A DNA stretch of 64,000 nt from Melghirimyces profundicolus. Its GTDB lineage: Bacteria > Bacillota > Bacilli > Thermoactinomycetales > DSM-45169. Position 1 is the first letter of the stretch, and every line of letters starts with the position of its first letter. Position numbers and translations under genes: made by a program. Of this stretch, positions 27,759 through 37,677 are shown in pieces. The stretch lies in the NCBI RefSeq assembly GCF_003054245.1, contig NZ_QBKR01000005.1, positions 62,001 through 126,000 on the forward strand, given 5' to 3'. The notes beneath the pieces were generated by a model that was given only the letters and a program-made list of their open reading frames with translations, had not been told where the DNA came from and searched no databases.

Positions 27759-28406
27759 ATGAAATTTTTTATTGACACGGCCCAAGTAGACGAAATTCGT
27801 ACGGTAAACGAATGGGGGATCCTTTCCGGCGTCACCACCAACCCGAGCCTGGTGGCGAAATCGGGCCGGGATTTCAGGGAAGTGCTCCAAGAAATCGTCG
27901 AAATCGTCGATGGACCCGTCAGCGCCGAGGTGTTGAGCGACGATGCCGAGGGGATGTTGGCCGAAGCAGAACCACTGGTCGCCATATCGGATCAGATCAC
28001 GATTAAAGTTCCCATGACCGCGGAAGGTCTGAAAGCCGTCCACCGGTTTTCCCAAAAAGGGATCCAAACCAATGTGACACTGGTTTTCAACGCCAATCAG
28101 GCCCTGATGGCCGCACGGGCGGGAGCCACCTTCGTGAGCCCGTTTCTCGGGCGTTTGGACGATATCGATCAGGACGGCGCTCAATTGATTGCCCAAATTG
28201 CCCATATCTTTGATGTCCATGGGATCGACACGGAGATCATCGCGGCAAGCATCCGCCATCCCCTCCATGTCACTCAGTCGGCGGAAAACGGAGCGCATAT
28301 CGCCACCCTGCCTTTTGCAGTGATGGAGAAGTTGCTCCATCATCCCTTGACGGTGCAGGGAATCGATCGGTTTAAAAGGGATTGGGAAAAAGCGAACAAA
28401 GGTTGA
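27759..28406 (+). CDS. tal: Transaldolase
   Basis: This short-form transaldolase of 215 residues moves a dihydroxyacetone unit between sugar phosphates in the pentose phosphate pathway. The N-terminus [14 protein letters not shown], the [13 protein letters not shown] segment and the Schiff-base lysine Lys83 in ITIKVPMT are present, as is [23 protein letters not shown] split over residues ~105-127. Its length fits the TalB-like/fructose-6-phosphate aldolase subgroup common in Bacillales. ATG 27759 follows TTGGAGGTGAGCC. It lies 54 bases after fba and is probably in the same transcript. Confidence 0.95.
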   Translation: MKFFIDTAQVDEIRTVNEWGILSGVTTNPSLVAKSGRDFREVLQEIVEIVDGPVSAEVLSDDAEGMLAEAEPLVAISDQITIKVPMTAEGLKAVHRFSQKGIQTNVTLVFNANQALMAARAGATFVSPFLGRLDDIDQDGAQLIAQIAHIFDVHGIDTEIIAASIRHPLHVTQSAENGAHIATLPFAVMEKLLHHPLTVQGIDRFKRDWEKANKG

Positions 28407-28534
28407 GCGGGAGCTGTTGGTCAGGATCATCAGGTTTCCGGCGGTGCGGGGGTGGCCCGTCGCCGCCGGATTTCCCTTTTCATGGGAATTCGGGTTGTCC
28501 GTCGGCCCGACGCAGATTGAGGAGGAGGGTCGGG

Positions 28535-29782
28535 ATGGAAAAAATCATGATCAAGGGAGGTCGTCCCCTGCATGGCCGGGTGACGGTCAGCGGGGCAAAA
28601 AACAGCGCGGTGGCTTTGATACCCGCCGCGATACTGGCGGATTCACCCACGGCCATTGAAAACCTGCCTCAAATAAAGGATGTGGAGATTTTCGCTGATA
28701 TTCTCCGGGACATGGGAGCTTCCGTCACCAGGGAAGGGAGCGAACTTCAAATCGACCCCCGGGGAATTCGCGGAGTACCGATGCCCAACGGAAAAATAAA
28801 AAAACTGCGGGCTTCCTACTACCTGATGGGAGCGCTCCTGAGCCGCTTCGGGGAAGCCGTCGTCGGTCTTCCCGGAGGGTGCAATCTGGGCCCCCGCCCG
28901 ATCGATCAGCACATCAAAGGATTTGAAGCTCTGGGAGCCCGAGTGGCTCACAAAGAGGGGTGCGTTCATGTGAGCGCTTCCCGGCTGAAAGGGGCCCGGA
29001 TCTATTTGGACGTGGTCAGTGTGGGAGCCACCATCAATATCATGCTGGCCGCCTCCCGGGTGGAAGGCGTCACTGTGATTGAAAACGCGGCCAAGGAACC
29101 GGAGATCATCGATGTGGCCACCCTGCTTGCTTCGATGGGAGCCCGGATCAACGGAGCGGGAACCGACGTGATCCGGATCCGGGGTTCCCGTTCCTTGAAA
29201 GGCTGCCGTCACTCCATCATTCCGGACCGGATCGAAGCCGGCACTTACATGATTGCAGCGGCGGCCACCCGGGGCGACGTCATCGTGGAAAACGTCATCC
29301 CTTGGCACATGGAGCCTGTTTCGGCCAAGTTGCGGGAAATGGGGGTGGAGGTGCAACAGGGGGATGAATCCCTGAGAGTGAAGGGGAACGGAAATTACCG
29401 ACCCATCGACATCAAGACCCTTCCCTATCCCGGGTTTCCCACCGATCTGCAGCAGCCTTTCACTTCCCTTCTCACCGGGGTGGAGGGTCTCAGCTTGGTA
29501 ACCGACAACATTTACTCCTCCCGGTTCAAGCATGTAGACGAGCTCTGCCGGATGGGAGCCGACATCCGCGTGGACGGGAGAACCGCGGTCATTCGGGGTG
29601 GAAAATCCTTGCACGGGACGCCTGTCCGGGCGACGGATCTTCGTGCCGGGGCGGCGTTGGTGACAGCCGGTTTGATGGCGGAAGGTGTGACGGAAATCTT
29701 CGGGTTGGAACATATCGACCGGGGATATGAGGCTCTGGATGACAAGCTGCGTTCCCTCGGGGCGGAAGTCTGGCGGAAATGA
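28535..29782 (+). CDS. murA: UDP-N-acetylglucosamine 1-carboxyvinyltransferase (MurA2/MurZ type)
   Basis: This enzyme (415 residues) starts peptidoglycan precursor synthesis by adding enolpyruvate to UDP-GlcNAc. The N-terminus [22 protein letters not shown] is typical. Cys116 in [12 protein letters not shown] is the residue attacked by fosfomycin. Position after tal identifies it with the second Bacillus copy (MurZ/MurAB). The start ATG 28535 follows GAGGAGGGTCGGG; the longer open frame that overlaps tal has no such site. A second murA probably exists elsewhere, as in most Bacillales. Confidence 0.94.
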   Translation: MEKIMIKGGRPLHGRVTVSGAKNSAVALIPAAILADSPTAIENLPQIKDVEIFADILRDMGASVTREGSELQIDPRGIRGVPMPNGKIKKLRASYYLMGALLSRFGEAVVGLPGGCNLGPRPIDQHIKGFEALGARVAHKEGCVHVSASRLKGARIYLDVVSVGATINIMLAASRVEGVTVIENAAKEPEIIDVATLLASMGARINGAGTDVIRIRGSRSLKGCRHSIIPDRIEAGTYMIAAAATRGDVIVENVIPWHMEPVSAKLREMGVEVQQGDESLRVKGNGNYRPIDIKTLPYPGFPTDLQQPFTSLLTGVEGLSLVTDNIYSSRFKHVDELCRMGADIRVDGRTAVIRGGKSLHGTPVRATDLRAGAALVTAGLMAEGVTEIFGLEHIDRGYEALDDKLRSLGAEVWRK

Positions 29783-29832
29783 TGGTCCCCTTTCTGTGAT
29801 TCCGGAGGGTTCACCCGCTGGGGGGGAATAGT

Positions 29833-29858
29833 GTAACATATAAAGATGAATGTGTTAC
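29833..29858. promoter_or_regulatory. Inverted repeat at the predicted glpX promoter
   Basis: GTAACATA (29833-29840) and TGTGTTAC (29851-29858) match at 7 of 8 positions around a 10-base spacer. A TATAAA box (29839-29844) lies within the repeat, about 100 bases before glpX. It may be an operator; the regulator is unknown. Confidence 0.35.
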
Positions 29859-29945
29859 GTTATTTCTGGCAAAACGGGTGAAATGCTTCCACCGCACCCG
29901 GCGGAACTTCCGGGCAGGATCTTATAACCAGTGGAGGGGATCGAA

Positions 29946-30911
29946 TTGGAACGCAGCCTGACGATGGAGTTGGTCCGTGTGACAGAGGCGGCTGCCGTTG
30001 CCTCCGGACGTTGGATGGGGTTCGGAAAAAAGGATGAAGCCGATGATGCGGCCACGACCGCGATGAGAAAAGTGTTTGACACCATTCCCATGCGGGGCAC
30101 CGTTGTGATAGGTGAAGGGGAGATGGACGAAGCGCCCATGCTGTACATCGGCGAGCGGTTGGGACTGGGCTACCTGCCGGAAGTGGACGTGGCCGTCGAT
30201 CCCCTGGAAGGAACCAACATTGTGGCGAAGGGATTGTGGAATGCCCTGTCCGTCGTTGCTGTGGCCGACCGCGGAAACCTGCTCCACGCTCCGGACATGT
30301 ACATGGATAAAATCGCGGTGGGACCGGAGGCGGTCGGTCATGTGGACATCAACGCTCCCGTGGAGCAGAACCTGAAGTCCGTGGCCCGGGCCCTGGGCAA
30401 GGATGTGAATGATCTGGTGGTCGTCCTTTTGGATCGGTCCCGCCATTCCAAAATCATCGAAGAGGTACGCCGGGCGGGGGCGAGGATCAAACTGATCCCC
30501 GACGGGGATGTGGCGGCCGCCATCAACACCGCTTTTCCCGATACCGGCGTGGATATGCTCCTCGGTTCGGGAGGGGCACCGGAAGGGGTGCTGGCAGCGG
30601 TGGCCCTGAAGTGTCTGGGGGGGGAAATTCAGGGGCGCCTTCTGCCGGAGGATGAAGCACAATTTCAACGTTGCCTCGACATGGGGGTGCAGGATCCCGG
30701 TCAGGTGCTGTACATGGATGATCTGGTCAAGGGAGACGATGCCATTTTTGCCGCCACCGGCGTGACGGATGGTGAGCTTCTCAAGGGAGTGCGTTATAAA
30801 GGGACCCTCGCCGCCACCCACTCCGTTGTGATGAGAGCCAAGACCGGCACCGTCCGCTTTATCGACGGGAAACACCGTTTGGAGAAAAAGCCGAACCTGG
30901 TGTTGGAGTAA
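29946..30911 (+). CDS. glpX: Class II fructose-1,6-bisphosphatase
   Basis: This 321-residue gluconeogenic phosphatase is of the GlpX class. Metal-binding segments [26 protein letters not shown] and VDPLEGT are present, as is the C-terminal [10 protein letters not shown] region. TTG 29946 is chosen as start because GTGGAGGGG ends 5 bases upstream and the protein then begins [16 protein letters not shown], as in Bacillus GlpX. It lies downstream of murA but after a spacer with an inverted repeat, so it may have its own promoter. Repeat copy E follows the stop. Confidence 0.94.
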   Translation: MERSLTMELVRVTEAAAVASGRWMGFGKKDEADDAATTAMRKVFDTIPMRGTVVIGEGEMDEAPMLYIGERLGLGYLPEVDVAVDPLEGTNIVAKGLWNALSVVAVADRGNLLHAPDMYMDKIAVGPEAVGHVDINAPVEQNLKSVARALGKDVNDLVVVLLDRSRHSKIIEEVRRAGARIKLIPDGDVAAAINTAFPDTGVDMLLGSGGAPEGVLAAVALKCLGGEIQGRLLPEDEAQFQRCLDMGVQDPGQVLYMDDLVKGDDAIFAATGVTDGELLKGVRYKGTLAATHSVVMRAKTGTVRFIDGKHRLEKKPNLVLE

Positions 30912-30923
30912 TCCCCCCGGAGA

Positions 30924-31131
30924 CTGGGAGCGTTGTGATTGAATATTCGTTTCGGGAAAAGGGGAAGTGTTTACCCAAACCAGTGACTTTGCTGTCCTGC
31001 GCAGCGGATGATTCGGAGCGGACGTGCAACCATCTCTGCAGGGCATAGCGAGACCGGGGAGCGCAAGCGACCCAGGCGAGACTTGTCCTCTGTGAGTGCA
31101 GCTGCCGCTCACTTTTTCACAACGCTTCCAG
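30924..31131. repeat. Dispersed palindromic repeat, copy E (long form)
   Basis: This most complete copy (208 bp) has terminal inverted repeats: left CTGGGAGCGTTGTGA and right TCACAACGCTTCCAG. The left part carries GAAAAGGGGAAGTGTTTACCC, the middle GACTTTGCTGTCCTGC and GGCGAGACTTGTCCTCTGTG, and the right GCTGCCGCTCACTTTTTCAC. It lies between glpX and rho and contains no gene. Confidence 0.85.
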
Positions 31132-31255
31132 ACCCCCGTCGTTCCCCCTGTATCAGACTTCGACAAAAAACCATTCTTTCAATCGATGTGGAATCAGGAC
31201 TGACGTATACGGTGAAGCTGAAGATATCGAATGTTAGTGTGGTGACGGTGATTTC
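31132..31255. other. rho leader region
   Basis: The 124 bases between repeat E and rho are AT-rich at first and show no confident promoter. The rho start lacks a strong ribosome site (GTGACGGTGATTTC precedes ATG), unusual in this window and compatible with translational or autogenous control. Confidence 0.3.
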
Positions 31256-32524
31256 ATGGAGGAGCTCTCTCTCAGTGAGCTGGAACATCAGCGTTTAACG
31301 GATTTGTACAAACTGGCGAAAGAATACAACATCTCTTATTACAGCCAGATGAAAAAGAAAGAGTTGATCTTCGCGATTTTAAAAGCCAAAGCTGAAAAAG
31401 CGGGTCTTATGTTCATGGAAGGGGTGCTGGACATTCTGCCGGAGGGATATGGGTTCCTTCGGCCGATCAATTACCTTCCCTCTTCCGAAGACATCTATAT
31501 CTCCGCCTCTCAGATTCGTCGTTTCGACCTTCGGACCGGGGATCTGGTTTCCGGTAAAGTGAGACCTCCCAAAGAAAACGAACGGTATTTCGGACTTCTC
31601 CATGTGGAAGCCGTCAATGGAGAAGATCCCAACCAAGCCGCGGAACGCCTCCATTTTCCCGCGCTGACCCCCCTTTATCCCCAACAACGGCTTGTCTTGG
31701 AGACGGAACCGGAAAAGCTGTCCACCCGAATTATGGATTTGTTCGCACCGGTTGGCCTCGGGCAACGGGGGTTGATCGTTGCCCAGCCCAAGGCCGGGAA
31801 AACGATGCTGTTAAAGGAGATCGCCAACAGCATTACGGCCAACGCACCCGGGATTGAACTGTTCGTGTTGCTGATCGATGAACGGCCGGAAGAAGTGACG
31901 GATATGCAACGTTCCGTGGACGGGGAAGTGGTCAGCTCCACTTTTGACGAAATGCCGGATAATCACATCAAAGTGGCGGAGCTGGTCCTGGAGAGAGCGC
32001 AACGGCTGGTGGAACACAAACGGGACGTCGTGATCCTGCTGGACAGCATCACCCGTCTTGCACGGGCTTACAACCTGGTCATCCCGCCCAGCGGCCGCAC
32101 GCTTTCCGGAGGGATTGACCCTGCCGCGTTCCACCGTCCGAAACGCTTTTTCGGTGCCGCCCGGAACGTGGAAGAGGGAGGGAGCCTGACCATTTTGGCC
32201 ACGGCCCTGGTCGAAACCGGATCCCGGATGGACGATGTGATCTACGAAGAGTTTAAAGGGACCGGGAACCTCGAGCTGCATCTGGACCGAAAGCTGTCGG
32301 AACGCCGGATTTTTCCGGCCATCGATATCCGTCGTTCCGGAACGCGCAAGGAGGAGCTTCTCCTTTCCAAGGAGGAGTTGGAGAAGGTGTGGTCTCTTCG
32401 AAAGTCCATGTCGGATGGATCCGAGTACACCGAAGCCTTGATCCGAAAGCTGGCCCAAACCCGTTCCAACCGTGAATTTTTGGACCAGCTGCAATCAAAG
32501 GCGCAATCTTCGTCCATGGCCTGA
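31256..32524 (+). CDS. rho: Transcription termination factor Rho
   Basis: This hexameric RNA-dependent ATPase has 422 residues and ends transcription on untranslated RNA. The N-terminal SAP-like helices ([30 protein letters not shown]) are followed by the RNA-binding cold-shock fold ([18 protein letters not shown]). Walker A PKAGKTML is at residues 178-185, with [14 protein letters not shown] and [12 protein letters not shown] following, and the arginine-rich SGTRKEELL near the end. It is close to B. subtilis Rho along its length. The start is ATG 31256 with a weak ribosome site. Confidence 0.97.
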   Translation: MEELSLSELEHQRLTDLYKLAKEYNISYYSQMKKKELIFAILKAKAEKAGLMFMEGVLDILPEGYGFLRPINYLPSSEDIYISASQIRRFDLRTGDLVSGKVRPPKENERYFGLLHVEAVNGEDPNQAAERLHFPALTPLYPQQRLVLETEPEKLSTRIMDLFAPVGLGQRGLIVAQPKAGKTMLLKEIANSITANAPGIELFVLLIDERPEEVTDMQRSVDGEVVSSTFDEMPDNHIKVAELVLERAQRLVEHKRDVVILLDSITRLARAYNLVIPPSGRTLSGGIDPAAFHRPKRFFGAARNVEEGGSLTILATALVETGSRMDDVIYEEFKGTGNLELHLDRKLSERRIFPAIDIRRSGTRKEELLLSKEELEKVWSLRKSMSDGSEYTEALIRKLAQTRSNREFLDQLQSKAQSSSMA

Positions 32525-32629
32525 CTTCCGCCTGTTTCGATATCCGGTTCTGTAAACCGGATCTTCCACATAGGATGATTCAGGGAGAGGATTTCCTTCT
32601 TCTTGAACATCCATGTGTGAGGTGGTGTG

Positions 32630-33610
32630 ATGGCCAGAAAAAGCAGCTTGGTGGCTTCCTCCTTCACCCTGTGCACGGCTTCCATTTTTGCGGGGGGAGA
32701 AGAAGAGGCGGCTTATGCCGCGGGCAACGAAGGGTTGCAACCCCGAAACCCAAACTGGGAGAAAGAGCAGATCGCCCAAGAGGCTCTCTATCAATACCTG
32801 AATCCCATTTCTTCCGTAACCGAAGGTAACCTGGCGGTGGAGACCGGGACAAGGCCGCTGTCCTATGAGGTGAAGCGGGGAGACACCCTTTACGGAATCG
32901 GACTGCGCTACGGGGTGAACAGCAACGTGTTGTCGGAGTTTAACAACCTCGAAGATCCCCGTCTCATCCGGCCCGGCCAAAGCCTGAAAATCCCGGTGGA
33001 GCTGAAGCGAATCCGGGTGAAAGAAGGGGAAACTCTCACCTCCATTGCAAAGAGACACAAGGTGCCGGTCACTGCCCTGAAAGAAGCCAACCCTGACCTG
33101 GGTCTGACCGATGCCCTTTACGTGGGGCAAGTGCTGGTGGTGCCGAAAGAATTTGAGGGAAGGCAAACGTCCGCTCCCGGCCCATCCCCGAAAGGCGGGG
33201 TCACTTTGTCGGCTTCCAAGAAGGCTTCCCAAACGAACCGTTCTTTTCGATGGCCCGTCACCGGACAGATCACCAGTGGATACGGAATGCGCCACGGAAA
33301 AATGCACACGGGAATCGACATTTGGAACCGAAAGCAGGAAAACGCCACCATTCGTCCGTCCCTCGGCGGGACCGTGGTTCGCGCCGGTTGGGGAGGGAGT
33401 TACGGAAACATGGTCGTGGTGGACCACGGGGACGGTTGGTCCACCTATTATGCCCACCTCAGCCGGGTCACGGTCAGCACCGGACAGAAAGTCACGTTGG
33501 AAACACCTCTCGGTTATATGGGGTCCTCGGGCAATTCCACCGGCCCTCACCTTCATTTTGAGGTGAGAAGAAACGGGGAACCGATCAATCCCTTGAACGT
33601 CCTTCCCTGA
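32630..33610 (+). CDS. Secreted LysM / M23 peptidase (cell-wall endopeptidase)
   Basis: The protein has 326 residues. A signal peptide is likely at residues 1-31 (basic MARKS, hydrophobic stretch, AYA cleavage signal). Two LysM domains (about 79-123 and 127-172) bind peptidoglycan. A Ser/Thr/Lys linker leads to an M23 (LytM/DD-endopeptidase) domain at about 207-326 with zinc ligands in HxxxD (His226, Asp230) and HLH (His307, His309). All metal residues are present, so it should be active. It starts at ATG 32630 after GAGGTGG; GTG 32627 is adjacent. A Gly-Gly-Glu-Glu-Glu stretch near the end of the signal region is unusual. Similar proteins act in cell separation or spore cortex formation; the exact role is unknown. 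Confidence 0.88.
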   Translation: MARKSSLVASSFTLCTASIFAGGEEEAAYAAGNEGLQPRNPNWEKEQIAQEALYQYLNPISSVTEGNLAVETGTRPLSYEVKRGDTLYGIGLRYGVNSNVLSEFNNLEDPRLIRPGQSLKIPVELKRIRVKEGETLTSIAKRHKVPVTALKEANPDLGLTDALYVGQVLVVPKEFEGRQTSAPGPSPKGGVTLSASKKASQTNRSFRWPVTGQITSGYGMRHGKMHTGIDIWNRKQENATIRPSLGGTVVRAGWGGSYGNMVVVDHGDGWSTYYAHLSRVTVSTGQKVTLETPLGYMGSSGNSTGPHLHFEVRRNGEPINPLNVLP

Positions 33611-33685
33611 CCCCTCCTCCTCATCAACGGCCTCTTCCCATTGTCTAAGTTTGGATGCTTTGGAAATCGATTGCCTCCTTTCCGC

Positions 33686-33714
33686 TTGAAGCAATATTTT
33701 AATCGTGATATAAT
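33686..33714 (+). promoter_or_regulatory. rpmE promoter
   Basis: TTGAAG (33686-33691) and a consensus TATAAT (33709-33714) are spaced by 17 bases, about 58 bases before rpmE. Confidence 0.8.
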
Positions 33715-33772
33715 ATCATAGTGTTTGCATCGGACGTGTTTAAGGTACCCGATCGGAAAAGAGGTGAATGTG

Positions 33773-33970
33773 ATGAAAGCCGCGATTCATCCCGAGTACA
33801 AACGGACGACCGTGACCTGCGCTTGCGGAAACACTTTCGAAACGGGTTCGACGAAAGAAAACCTCCGCGTGGACATTTGCTCTGCTTGCCATCCCTTCTT
33901 TACCGGCAAACAGAAGCACGTCAGCGCCGGCGGTCGCGTGGATCGGTTCAAAAAGAAATACAACCTGTAA
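33773..33970 (+). CDS. rpmE: 50S ribosomal protein L31, zinc-binding form
   Basis: This ribosomal protein of 65 residues begins [20 protein letters not shown]. The Cys residues CAC (16, 18) and CSAC (37, 40) form the zinc site of the C+ type, which is replaced by a C- paralogue during zinc starvation in Bacillus. The start ATG 33773 follows AAAGAGGTGAATGTG. An in-frame extension upstream is not part of the family. A strong terminator follows. Confidence 0.96.
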   Translation: MKAAIHPEYKRTTVTCACGNTFETGSTKENLRVDICSACHPFFTGKQKHVSAGGRVDRFKKKYNL

Positions 33971-33998
33971 GGCGATCTCATATAGATGGCTCAACGAG

Positions 33999-34037
33999 AA
34001 CAGGCAAGCGACCAAGCGCTTGCCTGTTTCTCCTTTC
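33999..34037 (+). terminator. Rho-independent terminator after rpmE
   Basis: The perfect 12-bp stem AACAGGCAAGCG / CGCTTGCCTGTT with a 6-base loop is followed by TCTCCTTTC. Confidence 0.85.
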
Positions 34038-34063
34038 ATACATATTGGGGAGGAATGCGGAGG

Positions 34064-34672
34064 ATGAACCCTGTAACCAGGGAAGGGTGGATTGAAGTGA
34101 TCTGCGGGGGGATGTTTTCGGGGAAAAGCGAGGAGTTAATCCGGCGGATTCGAAGGGCCCGGATCGCCCGGCAGAATGTGGCGGTTTTCAAACCGGCGGT
34201 GGATACCCGCTACCGACCCGAAGCGGTCACTTCTCACAACGGAATCCAAACGGATGCCATGATGCTGGAAAAAGCAACTCAAATTTGGGAGAAGATTTCC
34301 CCCGAGATTAACGTGGTGGCCATTGACGAGGTTCAGTTTTTCGAAGATGAAGTGGTAACCGTGGCTCAAACACTGGCTGACCGGGGAATCCGGGTGATTT
34401 GCGCCGGGCTGGACCAGGATTTCCGGGGGGTTCCTTTCGGTCCCACACCGACCCTGATGGCCGTGGCGGAATATGTCACCAAGCTTCAGGCCATCTGTGT
34501 CCGTTGCGGGGGTTCGGCCAGCCGGACCCAGAGGTTGCTGAACGGCCGCGCAGCGGGGACGGACGGGCCCGTCATCCAAGTGGGGGCCTCGGAACAATAC
34601 GAAGCCCGCTGCCGGCATTGTCACGAGGTTGCGGTCCGGAAATCTTTACCGAAAAGTTTTTCGCCTTCCTGA
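34064..34672 (+). CDS. tdk: Thymidine kinase
   Basis: This 202-residue enzyme phosphorylates thymidine for salvage. P-loop [11 protein letters not shown] lies near residue 15, followed by FKPAVDTRY, the VAIDEVQFF metal segment and GLDQDFRG. Two zinc Cys pairs are CVRCGG and CRHCHE. ATG 34064 gives the usual N-terminus ([16 protein letters not shown]) and lies 9 bases after GGGGAGGA. A longer frame runs through the rpmE terminator and is not used. Order rpmE-tdk-prfA is as in Bacillus. Confidence 0.95.
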   Translation: MNPVTREGWIEVICGGMFSGKSEELIRRIRRARIARQNVAVFKPAVDTRYRPEAVTSHNGIQTDAMMLEKATQIWEKISPEINVVAIDEVQFFEDEVVTVAQTLADRGIRVICAGLDQDFRGVPFGPTPTLMAVAEYVTKLQAICVRCGGSASRTQRLLNGRAAGTDGPVIQVGASEQYEARCRHCHEVAVRKSLPKSFSPS

Positions 34673-34702
34673 GACAAACTGTTTTCAGGGAGGTGTTTTT
34701 TT

Positions 34703-35206
34703 GTGAAACGCCCTGATCGCATCCGGTATGCTGTTCTTTTGCTTTTATCCTGTTTTCTCGTTTCCGGGTGTGCCGGCGCGGGTCAGCAGGGGGCGGGGCC
34801 GGAAATGGATCCCGCCCGTTCCCAGGACCGGCCGGGATACCGTTTCCAACATGACAATTACCGATATATGAAGGATGAGGGCCGATTCGGAATCCGCAAC
34901 TCCAACCCCAATCTATCGGATGTGGGCCAATACTCTCACTCCAAACCCGACCGGAAAACCGTGGAAAAACAGATGCGGGACACCGCCCGGCAGGTTGAGG
35001 GAGTCAAAGATGCCCGGGTGGAGATCGTGGGGGGGCACGCCGCGATCAAGGTGATCCCGGAGAATCATGTTCCCAAAGAGGATTATACCAAATTGGAAGA
35101 AACCGTTCTCCGGAACGTGACCTTCCGGATTCCCCGGTATGAGATCCGGGTCCGGGTGGGCAGAAGCAAATGGAATCCCCTTCGGTACCTTCCGGGGGCC
35201 GAATAA
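34703..35206 (+). CDS. YhcN/YlaJ-like lipoprotein
   Basis: This lipoprotein of 167 residues has a lipobox LVSGC with Cys23 as the modified residue after a short hydrophobic signal. The mature part contains ARQVEGVKDARVEIVGGHAAIKV, the pattern of the YhcN/YlaJ family of sporulation-related lipoproteins. It ends in a basic segment. The start is GTG 34703 after GGGAGGTG. Members of the family are found at the spore or forespore membrane in Bacillus; the function is unknown. It ends at a hairpin shared with the convergent gene. Confidence 0.75.
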   Translation: MKRPDRIRYAVLLLLSCFLVSGCAGAGQQGAGPEMDPARSQDRPGYRFQHDNYRYMKDEGRFGIRNSNPNLSDVGQYSHSKPDRKTVEKQMRDTARQVEGVKDARVEIVGGHAAIKVIPENHVPKEDYTKLEETVLRNVTFRIPRYEIRVRVGRSKWNPLRYLPGAE

Positions 35207-35210
35207 AACG

Positions 35211-35250
35211 AAAAAGCTTGAGCCCCGGAAGAACGGGGCTCAAGCTTTTT
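35211..35250. terminator. Bidirectional terminator
   Basis: A perfect 17-bp stem (35211-35227 and 35234-35250, loop GAAGAA) has A and T tracts on both sides. It serves the lipoprotein gene on the plus strand and the CPBP gene on the minus strand. Confidence 0.95.
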
Positions 35251-35262
35251 CAAAACGGCCGG

Positions 35263-36324
35263 TCAGGTGGAGAAAAAGGCCATCAACCCCAGAGTCATGT
35301 TGTAGGTGGCGTGAACGAACATGGTGGTGGTGGTGTCGTACCGCCGGCGCAAAAGGCCCAGTGCCAGGCCCACGAGAAAAACGATCACGGTGGAGATGCT
35401 GAGCCCGTAGTTGCTGTGGACCACGGCAAACAACAGGCTGGTGAGAAAAAGGCCGAATCGGGGGAGCAACGCACCGCGGAAAACCGCTTCTTCCCCAAGG
35501 GCGGCGGAAAGGCCCAGGGTCAGGATTCCCCAAACGGAACCGTACAGGGGACCGAGCAACTCTTCCGTGAGTTTCTGGGCATGGGGATCGTTGGGGAAAC
35601 CGGCGGACCGGGCCAGGCTCTCCAGGGAAAGCGCTCCCAACACGAGAATCAGCCCTGAGCCGACTCCGATGAGAAGATGACGCCCTTTGGGCCGGTGAAG
35701 GCCCAAACGGCGGAAAACATCCCGCAGGCGGCGGCGGGTCAACCAGCCCGTCCCGATCAGGGCCAGTAAAAAGAACGTGATCTGCTGAGCCCACAGGGAA
35801 GGCATCGGGTTGGTGGCTTTTTGACCCGAAGTCAGTTCCGTGATTGCTTCCAGGCCGATGGATACAAAAAAGAAAAAGTAGATCCAGATAAACATGGTCG
35901 ATGACAGGGAAACCGTGTGAACGCGGTTGAACGGATCAATGGGAATGATTTTTGACACTCCACGGCGGACAGCGGGAATCAACAACAGAAGCCCCAGAAG
36001 GGAGGGTACCCAGAAACTGGCCCCCACCATCGGGAGGGAATCGGTGATCTTTTGGGTCAGTTCCGGCGGCGCTCCGGGGAAGGTGAGAAACGGCCCGGTT
36101 TTTCCATTTTGGGCGATCCAGCCGAGAAAGCTGAATAAGAGTCCGCCGAGGAACAGAAACCCGAAGGAAAGACTCAGTAAAACATACGAAATGACGCCCA
36201 GAACAAGCGAGGGACCCTTTCGGCGCCCCTGTTCCCGCAAACGGGGATTTTCCGCTCCATTTGCCAGCAACAAGAGAAAGAAAAACGGCATAAACTGCAG
36301 AATAACCCCAACCACTTCCGTCAT
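35263..36324 (-). CDS. CPBP-family intramembrane glutamic protease-like protein
   Basis: This 353-residue protein has about eight hydrophobic segments. The C-terminal CPBP (Abi) domain has the three active-site motifs: EExxxR (Glu278, Glu279, Arg283), FxxxH ending at His303, and HxxxN (His338, Asn342). The family includes CAAX-type proteases and proteins for bacteriocin self-immunity; the substrate here is unknown. The N-terminal ~200 residues form an extra membrane domain, longer than in minimal members. The ribosome site on the minus strand is AAGGAGATGGG. It is one of only two functional-looking minus-strand genes, inserted between tdk and prfA. Confidence 0.85.
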   Translation of the reverse strand: MTEVVGVILQFMPFFFLLLLANGAENPRLREQGRRKGPSLVLGVISYVLLSLSFGFLFLGGLLFSFLGWIAQNGKTGPFLTFPGAPPELTQKITDSLPMVGASFWVPSLLGLLLLIPAVRRGVSKIIPIDPFNRVHTVSLSSTMFIWIYFFFFVSIGLEAITELTSGQKATNPMPSLWAQQITFFLLALIGTGWLTRRRLRDVFRRLGLHRPKGRHLLIGVGSGLILVLGALSLESLARSAGFPNDPHAQKLTEELLGPLYGSVWGILTLGLSAALGEEAVFRGALLPRFGLFLTSLLFAVVHSNYGLSISTVIVFLVGLALGLLRRRYDTTTTMFVHATYNMTLGLMAFFST

Positions 36325-36450
36325 GGACCCATCTCCTTGTGGCCGGTGGCGTCCGGCTGATCAAGAGATAAAGACATAAACCATGCTTCATCATACCATA
36401 ATTTACAGCCCGGTTGTGATGCGTGCATTCATTGCCCGGGAAATGGTTTT

Positions 36451-36479
36451 TTGACGGTGTACGCACCGTATCCTATAAT
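36451..36479 (+). promoter_or_regulatory. prfA promoter
   Basis: TTGACG (36451-36456) and TATAAT (36474-36479) are spaced by 17 bases, about 73 bases before prfA. Confidence 0.85.
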
Positions 36480-36552
36480 AATAACGTTATACGGCATCCC
36501 TTCACAGGGGGGCTTGCCAAGGGATTGAATGAACTTTCGGGAGTGAAGCGGT

Positions 36553-37620
36553 GTGTTGGATCGGTTGGAATCCATCGTGAAGCGATACGAAGAATTGAAC
36601 CGGCTTTTGAGTGATCCCGAAGTGATCCAGGATGCCCAATTGCTTCGAAAATATTCCAAGGAGCAGGCGGACCTGAACCCGAAATACCAAGCCTACACCG
36701 AATACAAAGAGGTAAGCAGCCAATATACCGACGCCCAAGCGATGCTGAAGGAAGAATCGGATCCGGAAATGATCGAGATGGTGAGAGCGGAGTTGGAGGA
36801 ACTTTCCGATCGGAAAGCGGCGTTGGAACAAAGGATCAAACGCCTTCTTCTTCCCAAAGACCCCAATGATGAAAAAAATGTGATCGTGGAGGTGCGCGGG
36901 GCGGCCGGCGGAGAGGAAGCGGCTCTGTTTGCAGCCGACCTGTACCGCATGTATACCCGGTATGCGGAACGACAGGGTTGGAAAGCGGAAATCATGGAAG
37001 CGAACACCACTGGACTCGGGGGATTCAAGGAAGTGGTGTTCTCCGTGCAGGGGAAGGGGGCATACAGTCGCCTGAAATATGAAAGCGGTGCCCACCGGGT
37101 GCAACGGGTGCCCACCACCGAATCGGGCGGACGGATTCATACCTCCACTGCAACCGTTGCCGTCCTGCCGGAAGCCGAGGAGGTTGAAGTGGAAGTCCAT
37201 GACAAGGACCTGCGCATCGATACCTTCTGCTCCAGCGGACCCGGCGGACAGAGCGTCAACACCACGAAATCGGCGGTGAGGATCACCCACCTTCCCACCG
37301 GCATCGTCGTTTCCTGCCAGGATGAAAAATCCCAGATCAAAAACAAAGAGAAAGCCATGCGGGTGCTCCGGGCCCGTCTTTTGGACCGGAAACAGCAGGA
37401 GGAACAAGCGAGAATGGCCGATGTCCGCAAGACCCAGGTCGGAACGGGAGACCGGAGTGAACGGATCCGCACCTATAACTTTCCCCAGAGCCGTGTGACC
37501 GATCACCGGATCGGGCTGACGGTACACAAGCTGGACTCGGTGATGGACGGGGATCTCGACGAAATCATCGATGCCTTGGTCGTGGAGGAACAGGCGGCAC
37601 TGTTGAAGAAAGCCGAATGA
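36553..37620 (+). CDS. prfA: Peptide chain release factor 1
   Basis: This factor of 355 residues recognises UAA and UAG stop codons and triggers peptide release. The GGQ motif is at residues 231-233 ([10 protein letters not shown]). The RF1-type codon-recognition PxT region lies around residue 185 (RVPTTESGG). The start GTG 36553 gives [16 protein letters not shown] as in other Firmicutes. It is followed 57 bases later by prmC, whose product methylates the GGQ glutamine. Confidence 0.97.
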   Translation: MLDRLESIVKRYEELNRLLSDPEVIQDAQLLRKYSKEQADLNPKYQAYTEYKEVSSQYTDAQAMLKEESDPEMIEMVRAELEELSDRKAALEQRIKRLLLPKDPNDEKNVIVEVRGAAGGEEAALFAADLYRMYTRYAERQGWKAEIMEANTTGLGGFKEVVFSVQGKGAYSRLKYESGAHRVQRVPTTESGGRIHTSTATVAVLPEAEEVEVEVHDKDLRIDTFCSSGPGGQSVNTTKSAVRITHLPTGIVVSCQDEKSQIKNKEKAMRVLRARLLDRKQQEEQARMADVRKTQVGTGDRSERIRTYNFPQSRVTDHRIGLTVHKLDSVMDGDLDEIIDALVVEEQAALLKKAE

Positions 37621-37677
37621 ATCAAAGGGTTTCACGGGCGGCACGGCCGCCCGTTTTTTGGAAAGGAGGAGGGTGAA

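Noticed and set aside
31008-31298. A 96-codon frame across repeat copy E into rho
   Set aside because: It is out of frame with rho, repeat-derived, and without a ribosome site.
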